DNA of 64,000 nucleotides from an uncultured Roseobacter sp. (GCA_947488305.1 CANKZM010000003.1:434001-498000), one strand, 5' to 3'. Counted from the first letter of the stretch, positions 39,415-50,067 are shown. The notes: a model not told the origin generated them from the letters alone. Made by a program: numbers and translations.

Positions 39415-40511
39415 TGCTCACGCCCCTTTGCGCCCAAGTATTCGACCATTTCGACCAGCGCTTCTGTTGCGTCCGGCTTTCCAAATCGTCCTGCGGCGGT
39501 GGCCATTTGCATCGCCGCCTTCGGATTGTCCAGCACAGAAAGGATCTGTTCCGCAACGGAATCCGGTGTTGCCATGGATTCTGGTATCATAATTGCCCCG
39601 CCAGCCTCGACCAACCCGCGCGCGTTAGCGGTCTGGTGGTCTCCCGTCGCCGCTGCAAATGGGATCAGGATCGAAGGTCTGCCGATCACCGAAAGATCTG
39701 CAACGGAAGATGCACCGGCACGGCTGATCACCAATTGCGCTTCGGTCATCCGCCGCGGCAAGTCGTGGAAAAACGGCTGCACTTCCGCTTTGATGCCGTG
39801 TTCCGTGTAATACTCGGCAACCCGTTCCTGATCTTCCTCTCGGGCCTGATGGCTCACCCGCAGGTTTCCGAGCATCGCCATCGGCAAGCTGGCAATTGCC
39901 GGAGGCACGACATCGCTGAGGATCCGCGCGCCCTGACTTCCGCCAATGACGAGCAGTTCCATCGGGTAGTCACCCGGGCAGATGTATCCCGCCTCCGTCC
40001 GTTCCAATATCGCCGCGCGCACAGGGTTGCCTGTGTGATGGCCCTCAACACCGTCTGGCAATGCTGTCGGCCATGTGCCGCAGGCGATGGCATCAACGCG
40101 CGATGCAAAAACGGTATTCACCTTCCCCAAAATACCGTTTTGTTCGTGGATCATCCTCGGCAGCTTCAACATCCAAGCCGCTGACATGGCCGGGATTGTC
40201 GGGTAGCCACCAAAGCCCACAACGACGGACGGTCGATCGCGCAAGAATGCCATCAACGCGCCCAGGACACCCGTCCCGATCTGGAAAGGCGCAGCCGCTT
40301 TGGCCAATATCCCTCCGCGCGCAAAAGTAGCGCTATGGATTTCCTGAATATCGGTCGAGTGGGGAAAGCCGCTGGTGTACCGCGCACCGCGCGCATCTGT
40401 TGTCAGCCGCACCCGCCAGCCACGATGCAGCATCGCCTCGGCCAAGGCTTGTGCAGGGAACATATGCCCGCCGGTACCGCCAGCGGCGATGAGCAAAAGC
40501 GGCGCTGTCAT
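39411..40511 (-). CDS. murG: Lipid II synthase (GlcNAc transferase) MurG
   Basis: Peripheral membrane glycosyltransferase that adds GlcNAc to lipid I. The 366-residue protein has the N-terminal [11 protein letters not shown] glycine-rich loop at residues 9-19, [13 protein letters not shown] near 120, G-G-S-Q-G-A in the second domain and [14 protein letters not shown] for donor binding. It overlaps ftsW upstream and murC downstream by four bases each (A-T-G-A), so all three are coupled. Confidence 0.97.
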   Translation of the reverse strand: MTAPLLLIAAGGTGGHMFPAQALAEAMLHRGWRVRLTTDARGARYTSGFPHSTDIQEIHSATFARGGILAKAAAPFQIGTGVLGALMAFLRDRPSVVVGFGGYPTIPAMSAAWMLKLPRMIHEQNGILGKVNTVFASRVDAIACGTWPTALPDGVEGHHTGNPVRAAILERTEAGYICPGDYPMELLVIGGSQGARILSDVVPPAIASLPMAMLGNLRVSHQAREEDQERVAEYYTEHGIKAEVQPFFHDLPRRMTEAQLVISRAGASSVADLSVIGRPSILIPFAAATGDHQTANARGLVEAGGAIMIPESMATPDSVAEQILSVLDNPKAAMQMATAAGRFGKPDATEALVEMVEYLGAKGREQ

Positions 40512-41677
40512 CGGGCCCGCCCGCGCGACAGTAGGTCACTGATTTCGCCCTGAGGCCGCGTCCGTGTAAAGGCCAGAAGCATCCCTACCGCGATGCCCGA
40601 GGCAATCACGGATGAGCCGCCGTAGCTGACAAAGGGCAAGGTCATTCCCTTGGCGGGCAATAGCCGCACAGCGACCCCCATGTTGATCATGGCCTGCACA
40701 CCCAGCATGCACGCCAATCCGGTGCCCGCCAGACGAATGAAAGGATCACGTTCGCGCACCAGGCGCATCAGAGAACGTACCACAACACTTGCGTAGAGCG
40801 CGATGACCACCAGGACGAGGATGAGCCCGTATTCCTCAGCCGCCACCGCAATAATGAAGTCCGTGTGAGCGTCAGGCAGCGACCATTTCACTTGCCCCTC
40901 TCCGACCCCAACCCCAAAGAGCCCGCCTTCCTGAATCGCGTTGGTCGCGTAGCCAAGCTGTGTTGTCGGGTCGACGTCAGTGCTCAGAAATCCGTCGATA
41001 CGGCGCGCAAAATGCTCAGAATTGGAGTATGCAACGACGCCGCCCAGCACCACCAGAACAGCCATGACGACCAGCAGCAGCATTGGCGCTCCCGCGACGA
41101 AATAGATCACACCCCAGCCGAAGAGCACAAGGCACGCTTGCCCGAAATCCGGCTGCAATGCCAACATGAAGACGATGGACAGGCAAAGCGCAAAAGACCA
41201 CGTCTTACCCGGTGGGCCATTCACATCTGCTGACGCCGCCATCATCCAGGCCGCAACAACGACGAAACCCGGCTTGAGAAACTCGGACGGCTGCACAGAA
41301 GCAAAGCCAAGACTGTACCAGCGCACCGCCCCTTTTCCGAAATCCGATCCGAAGAATGGCAAAAGCGCCAACGCAACAAAAGCAAAGACAAATCCCACCA
41401 CCGCAAGTCGTCTCACAAGCGTCGGAGACATCATCGACGTGATCATCATGACGATTAGCGCGAAGGTGCCGAAAAAGGCTTGCCTTTGCACATAGTGGAA
41501 CGGCTCAAACCCGTTCTTGGCAGCAAGCGGTGGCGACGCAGCAAGCCCCAATAGCAACCCCACAGCGAAAAGGATCAACACGCAGGACATCGACCATTTG
41601 TCAATCGTCCGCCACCATTTGGGGAGGATCGGTTCGCCATCGCGAACCGGAACTGCGCCATAGACCATTTCCGTCAT
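40508..41677 (-). CDS. ftsW: Septal peptidoglycan polymerase FtsW (SEDS)
   Basis: Polymerises lipid II at the septum together with FtsI. The 389-residue protein has about ten membrane helices and the SEDS patterns: Q-P-S-E-F-L-K-P near residue 127, D-F-G-Q-A near 172, and the C-terminal M-G-V[20 protein letters not shown]. It is the first gene after the opposite-strand flavoprotein, so it probably starts a new transcript in the 133-base gap that carries ftsW-murG-murC and onwards. Confidence 0.96.
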   Translation of the reverse strand: MTEMVYGAVPVRDGEPILPKWWRTIDKWSMSCVLILFAVGLLLGLAASPPLAAKNGFEPFHYVQRQAFFGTFALIVMMITSMMSPTLVRRLAVVGFVFAFVALALLPFFGSDFGKGAVRWYSLGFASVQPSEFLKPGFVVVAAWMMAASADVNGPPGKTWSFALCLSIVFMLALQPDFGQACLVLFGWGVIYFVAGAPMLLLVVMAVLVVLGGVVAYSNSEHFARRIDGFLSTDVDPTTQLGYATNAIQEGGLFGVGVGEGQVKWSLPDAHTDFIIAVAAEEYGLILVLVVIALYASVVVRSLMRLVRERDPFIRLAGTGLACMLGVQAMINMGVAVRLLPAKGMTLPFVSYGGSSVIASGIAVGMLLAFTRTRPQGEISDLLSRGRAR

Positions 41678-41810
41678 GGGTGCCTGCCTTGGTACTCTAC
41701 ACTGCCGATACGCCCCTTTTCGGGGTCTGATGGCGAAGTGTAGCGTGAAATCATTGCAATAGCTAGCCTGAACCCTTGCAAAACAGCGAGTTTCCCGGCA
41801 CCTGCCACGG

Positions 41811-42983
41811 ATGCAGGTTGATGTAGCAATTATCGGGGCGGGTGCCGCCGGAATGATGTGCGCGGCACATGCTCGTGGACGTGTCTTGCTGATCGATCAC
41901 GCCAAGGCTCCCGGGGAAAAAATTCGCATATCAGGAGGCGGTCGCTGCAACTTTACCAATATGCATTGCGACGCAAACGCCTTCCTTTCTCGCAACCTCC
42001 ATTTCGCCAAGTCAGCATTGGCTCGTTATACGCAGTGGGACTTTATCGACCTTGTAGATCGCTTCGGCATCGCGTGGCATGAGAAAACGCTGGGGCAATT
42101 GTTTTGCGATACTTCTGCAAAAGAGATCATCGCGATGCTGCGCGCGCTCATGCAGGACAACAATGTCGATTTACATCTACGTACAAGCGCCCGGGGCTTT
42201 GAAAAAACGCCCGAAGGCTTTCGTTTTCTAGTTGAAAGTGACGGGCAAGCCACGCTCGTGCAGGCCAAAATTCTGGTCGTTGCAACGGGGGGAAAATCCA
42301 TCCCCAAGATGGGCGCCACTGGCCTCGCATATGACGTTGCAAAGCAATTTGGTCTGGCAATCACCGAAACACGACCGGCACTGGTGCCTTTTACCTTTTC
42401 GGATGGACGCTTCGCAGCGCTTTCCGGCATCTCGACTGCGGCCCGGGTGACCGCAGGGCAGGCAGGTTTTGATGAAGCGATCCTTTTCACTCATCGGGGC
42501 CTATCTGGTCCCGCGGTGCTTCAGGCTTCTTCCTATTGGCGCGAAGGAAAGCCCGTCACCATCAATCTTGTGCCTCAGCAAAACATCTTAGGTGACCTGA
42601 AGGCCAAGCGCGCGAGTGCGGGGCGTCGCAACCTCTCCAACGAATTGGCGGAGTTTCTGCCCGCACGTCTCATTGATCACATTGGAACAGAGCTGAATCT
42701 GACTGGAAATCTCGCTGACCAATCCGACCAAAGGCTCGCAGACGTGACCCGTCACCTTCAAAACTGGGTCCTTTACCCATCAGGCACAGAAGGGTACCGC
42801 ACCGCCGAAGTCACCTTGGGCGGGGTCGATACTGACGCGCTATCCGCGAAAACCATGGAAGTGAAATCGGTGCCCGGCCTCTTTTTCATAGGCGAAGCCG
42901 TTGACGTGACCGGATGGCTGGGTGGCTACAACTTCCAATGGGCCTGGTCCTCAGCCATGGCGGCAGCCCGGCATCTTGCCTGA
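41811..42983 (+). CDS. FAD-dependent oxidoreductase of the HI0933/BaiN family
   Basis: A 390-residue flavoprotein. The FAD loop I-I-G-A-G-A-A-G-M-M begins at residue 7, G-G-G-R-C-N-F-T-N (residues 43-51) is the family signature, V-V-A-T-G-G-K-S-I-P-K-M-G lies near 163, and the C-terminus has G-L-F-F-I-G-E-A-V-D-V-T-G-W-L-G-G-Y-N-F-Q-W-A-W, the second FAD-binding region. Substrates of most members are unknown. It is the only forward-strand gene inside the dcw block, converging on murD and divergent from ftsW, so it interrupts the usual continuous murD-ftsW transcript. Confidence 0.9.
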   Translation: MQVDVAIIGAGAAGMMCAAHARGRVLLIDHAKAPGEKIRISGGGRCNFTNMHCDANAFLSRNLHFAKSALARYTQWDFIDLVDRFGIAWHEKTLGQLFCDTSAKEIIAMLRALMQDNNVDLHLRTSARGFEKTPEGFRFLVESDGQATLVQAKILVVATGGKSIPKMGATGLAYDVAKQFGLAITETRPALVPFTFSDGRFAALSGISTAARVTAGQAGFDEAILFTHRGLSGPAVLQASSYWREGKPVTINLVPQQNILGDLKAKRASAGRRNLSNELAEFLPARLIDHIGTELNLTGNLADQSDQRLADVTRHLQNWVLYPSGTEGYRTAEVTLGGVDTDALSAKTMEVKSVPGLFFIGEAVDVTGWLGGYNFQWAWSSAMAAARHLA

Positions 42984-43023
42984 CCGTGAACGAAGGGCTG
43001 GTTGTCGCGCTCTAGTCCTGAGA

Positions 43024-44418
43024 TCAGATGTGCTTCAGGACCTGGCGCATGAAATCCTCACCGCGCATTTCGAAATTGTCGTATTGATCGAAACTCGCCG
43101 CTGCCGGTGCCAATAGCACAACATCGCCGGGCTGAGCTTCAGCTGCCGCGCGCGCGACCGCCGCTTCCATCGTCGTGCAAACCTCTGCTTCGACAGGCAG
43201 TTTCATCGCGAATGCAGCGGCCTCCCGCCCGATCACATAAGCTTTCGCCACGTTCTGGCTGGCCTCAGACAAAGCATCAAAACCGCCTTCTTTTTCCAGC
43301 CCACCGCATATCCAGCGGATGGAAGTAAACGCAGCAAGCGCGTTGGCCGCTGCGTCCACATTCGTGGCCTTGCTATCATTTACAAACCGCACCCCATTGC
43401 GTTCCCCAACAAACTGGCTGCGATGTGGCAGCCCGGCAAAGCTATGCAAAGCCGTCTCGATCACCTTTGGCGCCAATCCAAGGGTCCGGCATGCAGCGTA
43501 TGCAGCACAGGCGTTTTGGTGGTTATGGACCCCCGGCAAACCCGCAATGCCCCGCAAATCGATCGACGCCACCTGCTTGCCTTTGCGGTACTCTGACAGG
43601 AAGCCCTTGCGGGCAAAGACCTGCCACCCCGGCCCGGTCAACTTACGTTCGACGGAGACGCGGATTACCCGGTCATCCGCGCGTCCCTGTGCCATCTGCC
43701 CCGCGAGGTAGCGGCCCTCGTCTTCATCAACGCCGATGATTGCGCGATCCGGACCGCCTTCCGCAAAGAGCCTGCGCTTGGCCGCAAAGTACCCCCCCAT
43801 GCCGCCGTGACGGTCAAGATGATCCTCTGACAGGTTGGTAAAGATCGCCACGTCGGGCGTCAGGCTCCGTGCCAGATCGGTCTGGTAGCTGGAGAGTTCC
43901 AGCACCACCACCTCGCCATCATGCGGCGGATCAATGTCGAGAACCCCACGCCCGATATTTCCCGCCAGTGTCGCCGGGCGATGTGCATGTTCAAGAATAT
44001 GATGGATCAACGCCGATGTTGTCGACTTCCCATTCGACCCGGTGACCGCAACAACGCGGGGGGCCACGTCGAAATTGTCCCACTCCGGCGTCGCGAAGGA
44101 CTGGAAGAAGAGGCCAATGTCATTGTCGACCGGCACCCCCGCCTCAAGGGCGGCGGCAACCACCGGATTGGGTGCAGGATAAAGATGCGGAATACCCGGG
44201 CTGACAACCAGCCGGGCGATGTCCCCAAAGGCTTGAGGGGTTGCGAATTGAACGCAGGTGAACCCTTCGGCTTCGGCACGGCTACGCGCTTCCGGATTGT
44301 CATCCCAACAAACGGGCATTGCACCGCCTTCCCGCAGTGCGCGCGCAGCGCTGAGCCCTGAACGGCCAAGACCAAGTACCGCAACCTTTTGACCTTGCAA
44401 CCCTCTGACCGGAATCAT
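43024..44418 (-). CDS. murD: UDP-N-acetylmuramoylalanine--D-glutamate ligase
   Basis: Adds D-Glu to UDP-MurNAc-L-Ala. The 464-residue Mur ligase has [15 protein letters not shown] near the start, P-loop [10 protein letters not shown] near residue 120, [10 protein letters not shown], and V-N-D-S-K-A-T-N near 325, all MurD features. The start at 44418 follows G-A-A-G-A-A-G-G-G; the open frame for 95 codons upstream runs through an intergenic gap and the TPR gene and is not MurD-like. An 88-base gap separates it from the TPR gene upstream. Confidence 0.95.
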   Translation of the reverse strand: MIPVRGLQGQKVAVLGLGRSGLSAARALREGGAMPVCWDDNPEARSRAEAEGFTCVQFATPQAFGDIARLVVSPGIPHLYPAPNPVVAAALEAGVPVDNDIGLFFQSFATPEWDNFDVAPRVVAVTGSNGKSTTSALIHHILEHAHRPATLAGNIGRGVLDIDPPHDGEVVVLELSSYQTDLARSLTPDVAIFTNLSEDHLDRHGGMGGYFAAKRRLFAEGGPDRAIIGVDEDEGRYLAGQMAQGRADDRVIRVSVERKLTGPGWQVFARKGFLSEYRKGKQVASIDLRGIAGLPGVHNHQNACAAYAACRTLGLAPKVIETALHSFAGLPHRSQFVGERNGVRFVNDSKATNVDAAANALAAFTSIRWICGGLEKEGGFDALSEASQNVAKAYVIGREAAAFAMKLPVEAEVCTTMEAAVARAAAEAQPGDVVLLAPAAASFDQYDNFEMRGEDFMRQVLKHI

Positions 44419-44506
44419 GCCGCCTGTCCCTTCTTCAATCCTCGCGAGACTGCCCGCCCGCGTGAACGGGGGCAAGGTCGTTCGTGAACCGTGAGGAGCA
44501 GCGGCG

Positions 44507-45898
44507 TCACTCCTTCCCTTGGACCAAGGTATCAATCCGGCGCTGCGTTTCGGCGATGTGCGGATGATCCGATGGCAGGGTCGCTTCAAAAATCGCCAGC
44601 GCCTGTCGTAGAACTTCACGCGCTTCTTCAACTTTACCTTGCACGCCCAGCAAACGCCCGAGGTTTCCGAGGCGGATCGCATAGGTCGGATGCTCCTTTC
44701 CAAGAGCCGCCGCGGTAATATCCATCGCCTTCAGGTAAAGCTTCTCGGCCTCCTCAACTGTTTGCACGGCTTTCGCAAGATTGCTGAGGTGGATGGCATG
44801 GTCGGGATGTCGCTCGCCAATCGTTTCGCGGTCGATTTCCAGCACGCGATTGTGGATCTCTTCTGCCTCATCAAAGCGCCCCTGTTTCTGCACAACCACC
44901 GCGAGGTTACTGAGCCGGCTGGCGTAGTCCGGATGCACCTCACCAATCGTCGCCCGACCAATTTCCAGCGCTTGACGGTAGAGAGTCTCAGCTTCGTCAA
45001 ACCGCCTCTGCGCCTGCACCGCTTCCGCTAGATTGTTCAGCCGGACAGCGTAGTCCGGATCCATCTCACCAATCGTCGCACGGCCGATTTCCAGCGATTG
45101 ACGGCAGAGGGTTTCGGCCTCCGGGAATTGACCGAGCGCCTGCAGCGTCAGTGCATGCTCGTTCATGGCAGATGCCAGATTTGTTTGGATGCCTTCTGTC
45201 TCTGCATGAACGAGGAGATCTTCGCCCAGACGAAACGCCGCATCAAAGTCACCGGCGCGCCAGGCAAATTTCCGCGCCTGAAAGAGCCGGTCAAAATTCG
45301 GCGACAACTGTGCAGCGCGGGCGTAGTGGGTGGCTGCGTCGGCCCAGCGGACTTCCTGCTCGGCGACTTCACCGCGCCCGAAGGCAGCGCGGGCGGCGCG
45401 CTGGACTTCGATGTCGGCGCGGGCTTCGATTTCGGCAAAAAGGTCATCGGCTAGGGAAAAATCGCCTGCTTCCAGTGCGGCGCGCGCCTCGGCAATGCGG
45501 TCGGGCGCAATCTCATTGCCTTCGCGTTCGAGCAGCGCTTCGAGGTCTGTGATGCGTTTTTGGGCCTCGGCAAGCGCCGCGTCTGGATTAGCAATCTGGC
45601 TTTCCAGTTCGGTGATCCGGACTGTGAGTTGGGCTTTTTCCTCGGTTGAGGCATCTTTTAACTCTGCCTCGAGTTCTGCTTTAAGGTCGCGGCGAAGTTG
45701 GATGAATTCTTCGAGTGTTAGCTTAGTTGCTCCACCGCCAGGCTGCTCCGGCGAAACTGGCGATTGTACCGCCGAGCCTCCCCGTCGCCCAGCGATCCAT
45801 TTCAAGATAGCCCATATAAAAACGATAATGGCGGCAATGGCCGCCGCTGCACCAAGCTCTTCGGTGTATTCTTCCAAAAATCGGAGAATTGCTTCCAT
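44507..45898 (-). CDS. Tetratricopeptide-repeat membrane protein inside the dcw cluster
   Basis: A 463-residue protein with one membrane helix (about 15-35, after the acidic start E-E-Y-T-E-E-L-G), an alpha-helical/coiled-coil section (about 60-150) rich in Glu, Ala, Leu and Lys, and a C-terminal array of 42-residue TPRs of the kinesin-light-chain type ([17 protein letters not shown]). It is probably a membrane-anchored scaffold. The start at 45898 precedes the membrane helix. TPR proteins are not normal dcw members; it lies between mraY and murD behind a large palindromic element, suggesting insertion. Confidence 0.82.
   Translation of the reverse strand: MEAILRFLEEYTEELGAAAAIAAIIVFIWAILKWIAGRRGGSAVQSPVSPEQPGGGATKLTLEEFIQLRRDLKAELEAELKDASTEEKAQLTVRITELESQIANPDAALAEAQKRITDLEALLEREGNEIAPDRIAEARAALEAGDFSLADDLFAEIEARADIEVQRAARAAFGRGEVAEQEVRWADAATHYARAAQLSPNFDRLFQARKFAWRAGDFDAAFRLGEDLLVHAETEGIQTNLASAMNEHALTLQALGQFPEAETLCRQSLEIGRATIGEMDPDYAVRLNNLAEAVQAQRRFDEAETLYRQALEIGRATIGEVHPDYASRLSNLAVVVQKQGRFDEAEEIHNRVLEIDRETIGERHPDHAIHLSNLAKAVQTVEEAEKLYLKAMDITAAALGKEHPTYAIRLGNLGRLLGVQGKVEEAREVLRQALAIFEATLPSDHPHIAETQRRIDTLVQGKE
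44690..45190 (-). repeat. 126-bp tandem repeats encoding 42-residue TPRs
   Basis: The DNA of the TPR gene repeats with a period of exactly 126 bases. For example the segment starting CACCAATCGTCGC at 44941 recurs at 45067, and a more diverged copy starts near 44815. About four copies are recognisable, the middle two most alike, which points to recent duplication or gene conversion within the gene. Confidence 0.8.
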
Positions 45899-45960
45899 CA
45901 AATTTGACCGCCTAAGAAACAAGAGGGACTGTAGTTGATACGGTCGGAAATCAAAGCCTA

Positions 45961-46034
45961 ATCCGGCAAGGCCGGATAGCGCCCGGACCTCTCCCACGGG
46001 GAGGGCGCTTCTCGCCCACCCCGAGGTCCGGGCG
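45961..46034. repeat. Compound palindromic element after mraY
   Basis: A 12-bp perfect stem (45980-45991 with 46023-46034, CGCCCGGACCTC/GAGGTCCGGGCG) encloses a 31-base loop that itself holds a GGGCG-N5-CGCCC hairpin, and just outside lies a second perfect hairpin ATCCGGC-N3-GCCGGAT (45961-45977). It sits between the mraY stop and the TPR gene. Its size and nesting resemble a REP/MITE-like mobile palindrome; it may also act as the mraY terminator on the reverse strand. Confidence 0.6.
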
Positions 46035-46048
46035 TTGCGTTTTGCCGC

Positions 46049-47131
46049 TTACCGCACTTTCAGCGTGGCCAGACCGATGATCGCGAGGATGAGGGAGATG
46101 ATCCAGAAACGGATGACGATGGTGCTCTCTGCCCAGCCCTTCTTTTCATAATGGTGGTGGATTGGGGCCATCAGGAACACGCGTTTGCCGGTTTTCTTGA
46201 AGTAGAGCACCTGAATGATCACGCTCAGCGCTTCGACCACGAACAGCCCACCTACAATGGCCAGCACAATCTCGTGTTTGGTGGAGACCGCGATCGCCCC
46301 CAGCGCGCCCCCGAGGGCAAGGCTACCCGTATCCCCCATAAAGACAGCAGCAGGCGGCGCGTTATACCACAAAAAGCCAAGCCCACCGCCAAAGAGACCG
46401 GCAGTGAAGATCAGGATTTCACCTGTCCCGGGCACGTAGTGTACGTCCAAATATTCGGTAAAGTCGACGCGCCCCACCGCGTAGGCAATTACACCCAGTG
46501 TGCCCGCCGCGATCATCACCGGCATGATCGCCAGCCCATCCAGCCCATCGGTAAGGTTCACGGCATTTGCCGCACCGACGATCACGATTACCGAAAACGG
46601 AATGAACAAATATCCAAGATTGATCAGCGTATCCTTGAATACAGGCAAGGCCAGCCTGTTTTGCAGCGCTTCAGGGTGGTATTGCGCAGCCCAGAACGCA
46701 GCGACAGCGGCAATGGCAAATCCCAGCAAGAGGCGCACCCGGCCCGGAACACCGGCAGTCGATTGTTTTGAGACTTTGGCATAGTCATCCATGAAGCCAA
46801 TGGCGGCAAAAGACATGGTGACAAACAGGACGATCCAGACAAACCCATTGTCGAGCCGCGCCCAAAGCAGTGTAGAGGTCAACAACGCGCCAACGATCAG
46901 CAGCCCGCCCATCGTCGGTGTCCCTTGCTTGGCAAAATGGCCTTCAGGGCCGTCGTCACGGATCGGTTGGCCCTTGCCCTGCCTGCGCCGGAGCACATTG
47001 ATGAGGGGTTTTCCAAACAGGAAACCGAAGATCAACGCCGTCAGGAACGCCCCGCCTGCCCGAAAGGTAATATAGCGGAAGAGGTTGAAGAAATCTCCTC
47101 CATCCGACAGCAGCGTCAACCAATAGAGCAT
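46049..47131 (-). CDS. mraY: Phospho-N-acetylmuramoyl-pentapeptide transferase
   Basis: Forms lipid I by moving phospho-MurNAc-pentapeptide to undecaprenyl phosphate at the inner membrane. The 360-residue protein has about ten membrane helices and the MraY motifs G-T-P-T-M-G-G near residue 71, F-M-D-D-Y-A-K near 112-118 with the catalytic Asp pair, [10 protein letters not shown] near 190, and the final [11 protein letters not shown]. murF ends nine bases before its start, so the order murF-mraY is tight; downstream the conserved continuation to murD is interrupted by the palindrome and TPR gene. Confidence 0.97.
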   Translation of the reverse strand: MLYWLTLLSDGGDFFNLFRYITFRAGGAFLTALIFGFLFGKPLINVLRRRQGKGQPIRDDGPEGHFAKQGTPTMGGLLIVGALLTSTLLWARLDNGFVWIVLFVTMSFAAIGFMDDYAKVSKQSTAGVPGRVRLLLGFAIAAVAAFWAAQYHPEALQNRLALPVFKDTLINLGYLFIPFSVIVIVGAANAVNLTDGLDGLAIMPVMIAAGTLGVIAYAVGRVDFTEYLDVHYVPGTGEILIFTAGLFGGGLGFLWYNAPPAAVFMGDTGSLALGGALGAIAVSTKHEIVLAIVGGLFVVEALSVIIQVLYFKKTGKRVFLMAPIHHHYEKKGWAESTIVIRFWIISLILAIIGLATLKVR

Positions 47132-47140
47132 GTGGTGTTC

Positions 47141-48571
47141 CTATTCCTCGTCCAGCGGGGCATGTCCCATTTTGCGGATGGCGTCAACGATCAGCGCCAG
47201 TTTCATGCTCAAAGACCCTTTTGCCAGGACCACATCACCACTATCGAGATGTGTCTTGACCCGGCTAACCGCGTCCTGTGCTGTCTCGAACCATTCGCCT
47301 CGTTGTGGCGCCGGCAGAGCCTTGTAAAGCGATTTCATCAAGGGTCCGATGCAATGGATCAGGTCGATGTTCTTTATCGCGGGCAGCTCCGCAAGACCCT
47401 CATGCAAAGCAACCTCGTCTTGGCCCAGCTCCTTCATGTCGCCAAGGTAGGCAATGCGCCGCCCTTTCGACACACGTCCGATATCGTTTGTAACCCGTGC
47501 AGCTGCCAGAACCTCAAGCGCCGCTGCCATCGAGGTTGGGTTGGCATTGTAGCTGTCATCAATCAGGTCGAGCGAAAGACGGGTCTCGACTGGGTCAAGG
47601 TGGATGCGCTCGCGCTGTCCCCGTCCCTTGTAAGGCATCCAACGCCCGAGCGCCCCGAGCGCTAAAGCAACGTCTGTGCGCAGGGCAGCCATCACAGCGA
47701 TCGCACCGAGTGCATTCACGGCAAAATGCCGCCCCGGAGAGTTGATTTTGTAAAGGATCGGGACCTCCCCCATTTGCGCGCGCACAACGGTTGTATCCCC
47801 TTGCAGGTCCGCGCGGATCAGCCGGTAGTCCACGCCATTTTCACCAAAACTGATTTCCCGTAACCGGCAGTGTCTGGCCTTGTCTTGTAGGATCGACGAC
47901 GTGTCTACGTCTGCATTCAAAACCGCGACTCCATTCGGGAGCACACCCTCAAAAATAGAGGCTTTCTCCACCGCAATCCCGTTTATGTCCTCAAAGGCTT
48001 CCAAATGTGCAGCGGCCACTGTTGTGACCAAAGCCACATGCGGTTGCGCCAACTTGGAGAGTGGTGCGATCTCGCCGGGATGGTTCATACCGATTTCTAT
48101 GACAGCATATTCGGTGTCTGGTGGCATGCGCGCCAATGTCAGGGGCACCCCCCAATGATTGTTATAGCTCGCGACAGATGCATGGGTCTTGCCTTGCTCA
48201 GTCAGCATGGCAAGCAACATCTCCTTGGTGGAAGTCTTGCCGACGCTTCCGGTCACAGCGGCAACCTTGCCGGTCATGCGCGCGCGACCAGCTCGGCCCA
48301 GATCCTCAAGGGCGCCCATCACATCCTCAACAATGAGCAGCGGCGCATCCTCTGATACCCCCTGCGGAACACGGCTGACGAGAGCAGCCGCTGCCCCGTT
48401 TTCCAACGCCTGCGCAACAAACTCATGCCCGTCGCGCACATCCTTGAGCGCTACGAAGAGATCACCCTGCTGCAAGGTGCGCGTGTCGATCGAGACGCCT
48501 TTGGCCACCCAATCCGAGGTACAGTGTCCGCCTGTTGCGTCAGCAGCATCGCTCGCCGTCCACAAGCTCAT
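47141..48571 (-). CDS. murF: UDP-MurNAc-tripeptide--D-alanyl-D-alanine ligase
   Basis: Adds the D-Ala-D-Ala made by Ddl to the UDP-MurNAc tripeptide, finishing the cytosolic precursor. The 476-residue protein has G-S-V-G-K-T-S-T-K (P-loop, near residue 107), N-N-H-W-G-V-P-L-T-L, E-I-G-M-N-H-P-G-E-I and D-S-Y-N-A-N-P-T-S-M, which distinguish MurF. Its start overlaps the murE stop by four bases. Confidence 0.97.
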   Translation of the reverse strand: MSLWTASDAADATGGHCTSDWVAKGVSIDTRTLQQGDLFVALKDVRDGHEFVAQALENGAAAALVSRVPQGVSEDAPLLIVEDVMGALEDLGRAGRARMTGKVAAVTGSVGKTSTKEMLLAMLTEQGKTHASVASYNNHWGVPLTLARMPPDTEYAVIEIGMNHPGEIAPLSKLAQPHVALVTTVAAAHLEAFEDINGIAVEKASIFEGVLPNGVAVLNADVDTSSILQDKARHCRLREISFGENGVDYRLIRADLQGDTTVVRAQMGEVPILYKINSPGRHFAVNALGAIAVMAALRTDVALALGALGRWMPYKGRGQRERIHLDPVETRLSLDLIDDSYNANPTSMAAALEVLAAARVTNDIGRVSKGRRIAYLGDMKELGQDEVALHEGLAELPAIKNIDLIHCIGPLMKSLYKALPAPQRGEWFETAQDAVSRVKTHLDSGDVVLAKGSLSMKLALIVDAIRKMGHAPLDEE

Positions 48572-50049
48572 GCCAACCTCCCATCCAGCGCAGAAACCGC
48601 AACACTTGCCTGTTCCACATCATCAAACGGCAGGACATCAGTGCCAATGGTTTGTCCAGTTTCATGCCCTTTTCCCGCGATCAAAAGGGCATCACCCGGG
48701 CCCAAAGCATCTACCCCGCGCAGGATCGCTTCCGCGCGGTCCCCAACTTCCATGGCTTCCGGTGCCCCCAGGAGAACGGCGGCTCGGATCGCCGCCGGGT
48801 CTTCGGAGCGCGGGTTGTCATCCGTCACAATCACAAGATCGGCGTTCTCGGCCGCGGCTTGCCCCATCAACGGACGTTTGGTCGCATCACGGTCACCGCC
48901 TGCCCCGACGATGGCAATCAACCGACCCAACACATGCGGGCGCAAAGCGCTGAGAGCCGTGGATATCGCATCCGGCGTATGTGCGTAGTCAACAAAGACG
49001 GCGGCCCCGTTTTCGCGGGTTGCGGCCAGTTGCATGCGTCCCCGCACGGTCGTCAGCTGATCCAGCGTGTCAAACACGGCGTCCGGAGCCTCCCCACAGG
49101 CAATAACGATCCCGGCGGCCAGCATGACGTTTTCTGCCTGGAAGTCGCCAATCAACCGCAATCGGCAGACATGCTGTTTGCCCTGATGCTTGAAACAGAC
49201 CGTCTGACCCGTCGCATCGACCTGGATGTTGCCAAGATGGATGTCACCACTGTCACGCCCGACACTAGTTACATCGCAACCCCGCGCCTTTGCGATGGCC
49301 GACATATCCACGCCACGTGCGCCGTCGATGTTGATGACCGCCGCGGCATCTTCTGGCAGCACCCGCGCAAATAGCCCGGCCTTGGCGTCAAAATAGTCTT
49401 CAAAGCTTGGATGATAATCCAGATGATCCTGCGTGATGTTAGTAAAACCAGCGGCAGCGAGCGTGACACCGTCGAGCCTGCGTTGATCCAATCCATGTGA
49501 GGATGCCTCCATCGCCGCGTGGGTGATCCCATTCTCAACAGCTTCCGACAAGGCGCGATGCAGGGTGATCGGTTCTGGCGTGGTGTGCGCAAGCGGGGCG
49601 CTCCATGCCCCTTCAATGCCGGTGGTGCCAAGATTGATCGCCTCGTGCCCCAGAAGCGTCCAGATCTGGCGCACGAAAGTGGCCACGGACGTTTTGCCAT
49701 TAGTCCCGGTGACGGCAACGGTCGTCTGGGGTTGCGTGCCGAACCAAAGTGCGGCGGCACGCGCCAGCGCCTCCCGTGGTGCTTCGGACACGATCACTGC
49801 CGCGTCGCTGGATTTGAGCACATCCGCCGCAATAGCCGCGCCTTCGGCATCGGTCAGAACAGCGACGGCGCCCATATCGAGCGCAGTTGAGATGAACTGC
49901 GCGCCATGTACCTTTGCCCCGGGAAGCGCAAAGAATAGAAAATCCGCGCGAACGTCCCGACTATCCACCGCCAGGCCGCGTATCTCAGCCGTGCGCCCGC
50001 CTCGCGCCGTGAGACCCAATTGAAAAAGTGATTTTTTCTGCCCGCGCAT
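48568..50049 (-). CDS. murE: UDP-MurNAc-L-Ala-D-Glu--meso-diaminopimelate ligase
   Basis: Adds the third stem-peptide residue. The 493-residue protein has P-loop G-T-N-G-K-T-S near residue 115, the carbamoylated-Lys neighbourhood, and the D-N-P-R motif (T-D-D-N-P-R-S-E-D-P, near 405) that marks meso-DAP specificity as opposed to lysine, in keeping with a Gram-negative. It starts 18 bases after the ftsI stop and is coupled to murF by a four-base overlap. Confidence 0.97.
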   Translation of the reverse strand: MRGQKKSLFQLGLTARGGRTAEIRGLAVDSRDVRADFLFFALPGAKVHGAQFISTALDMGAVAVLTDAEGAAIAADVLKSSDAAVIVSEAPREALARAAALWFGTQPQTTVAVTGTNGKTSVATFVRQIWTLLGHEAINLGTTGIEGAWSAPLAHTTPEPITLHRALSEAVENGITHAAMEASSHGLDQRRLDGVTLAAAGFTNITQDHLDYHPSFEDYFDAKAGLFARVLPEDAAAVINIDGARGVDMSAIAKARGCDVTSVGRDSGDIHLGNIQVDATGQTVCFKHQGKQHVCRLRLIGDFQAENVMLAAGIVIACGEAPDAVFDTLDQLTTVRGRMQLAATRENGAAVFVDYAHTPDAISTALSALRPHVLGRLIAIVGAGGDRDATKRPLMGQAAAENADLVIVTDDNPRSEDPAAIRAAVLLGAPEAMEVGDRAEAILRGVDALGPGDALLIAGKGHETGQTIGTDVLPFDDVEQASVAVSALDGRLA

Positions 50050-50067
50050 TGCCCCCGCCTTTGCGGC

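Noticed and set aside
44419-44703. 95-codon N-terminal extension of MurD
   Set aside because: It runs across the intergenic gap and the TPR gene, is strongly basic, and the normal MurD start has a ribosome site.
44690-45190. Direct repeats as a CRISPR array
   Set aside because: The period is a constant 126 bases with coding continuity and no spacers; it is a TPR-coding repeat.
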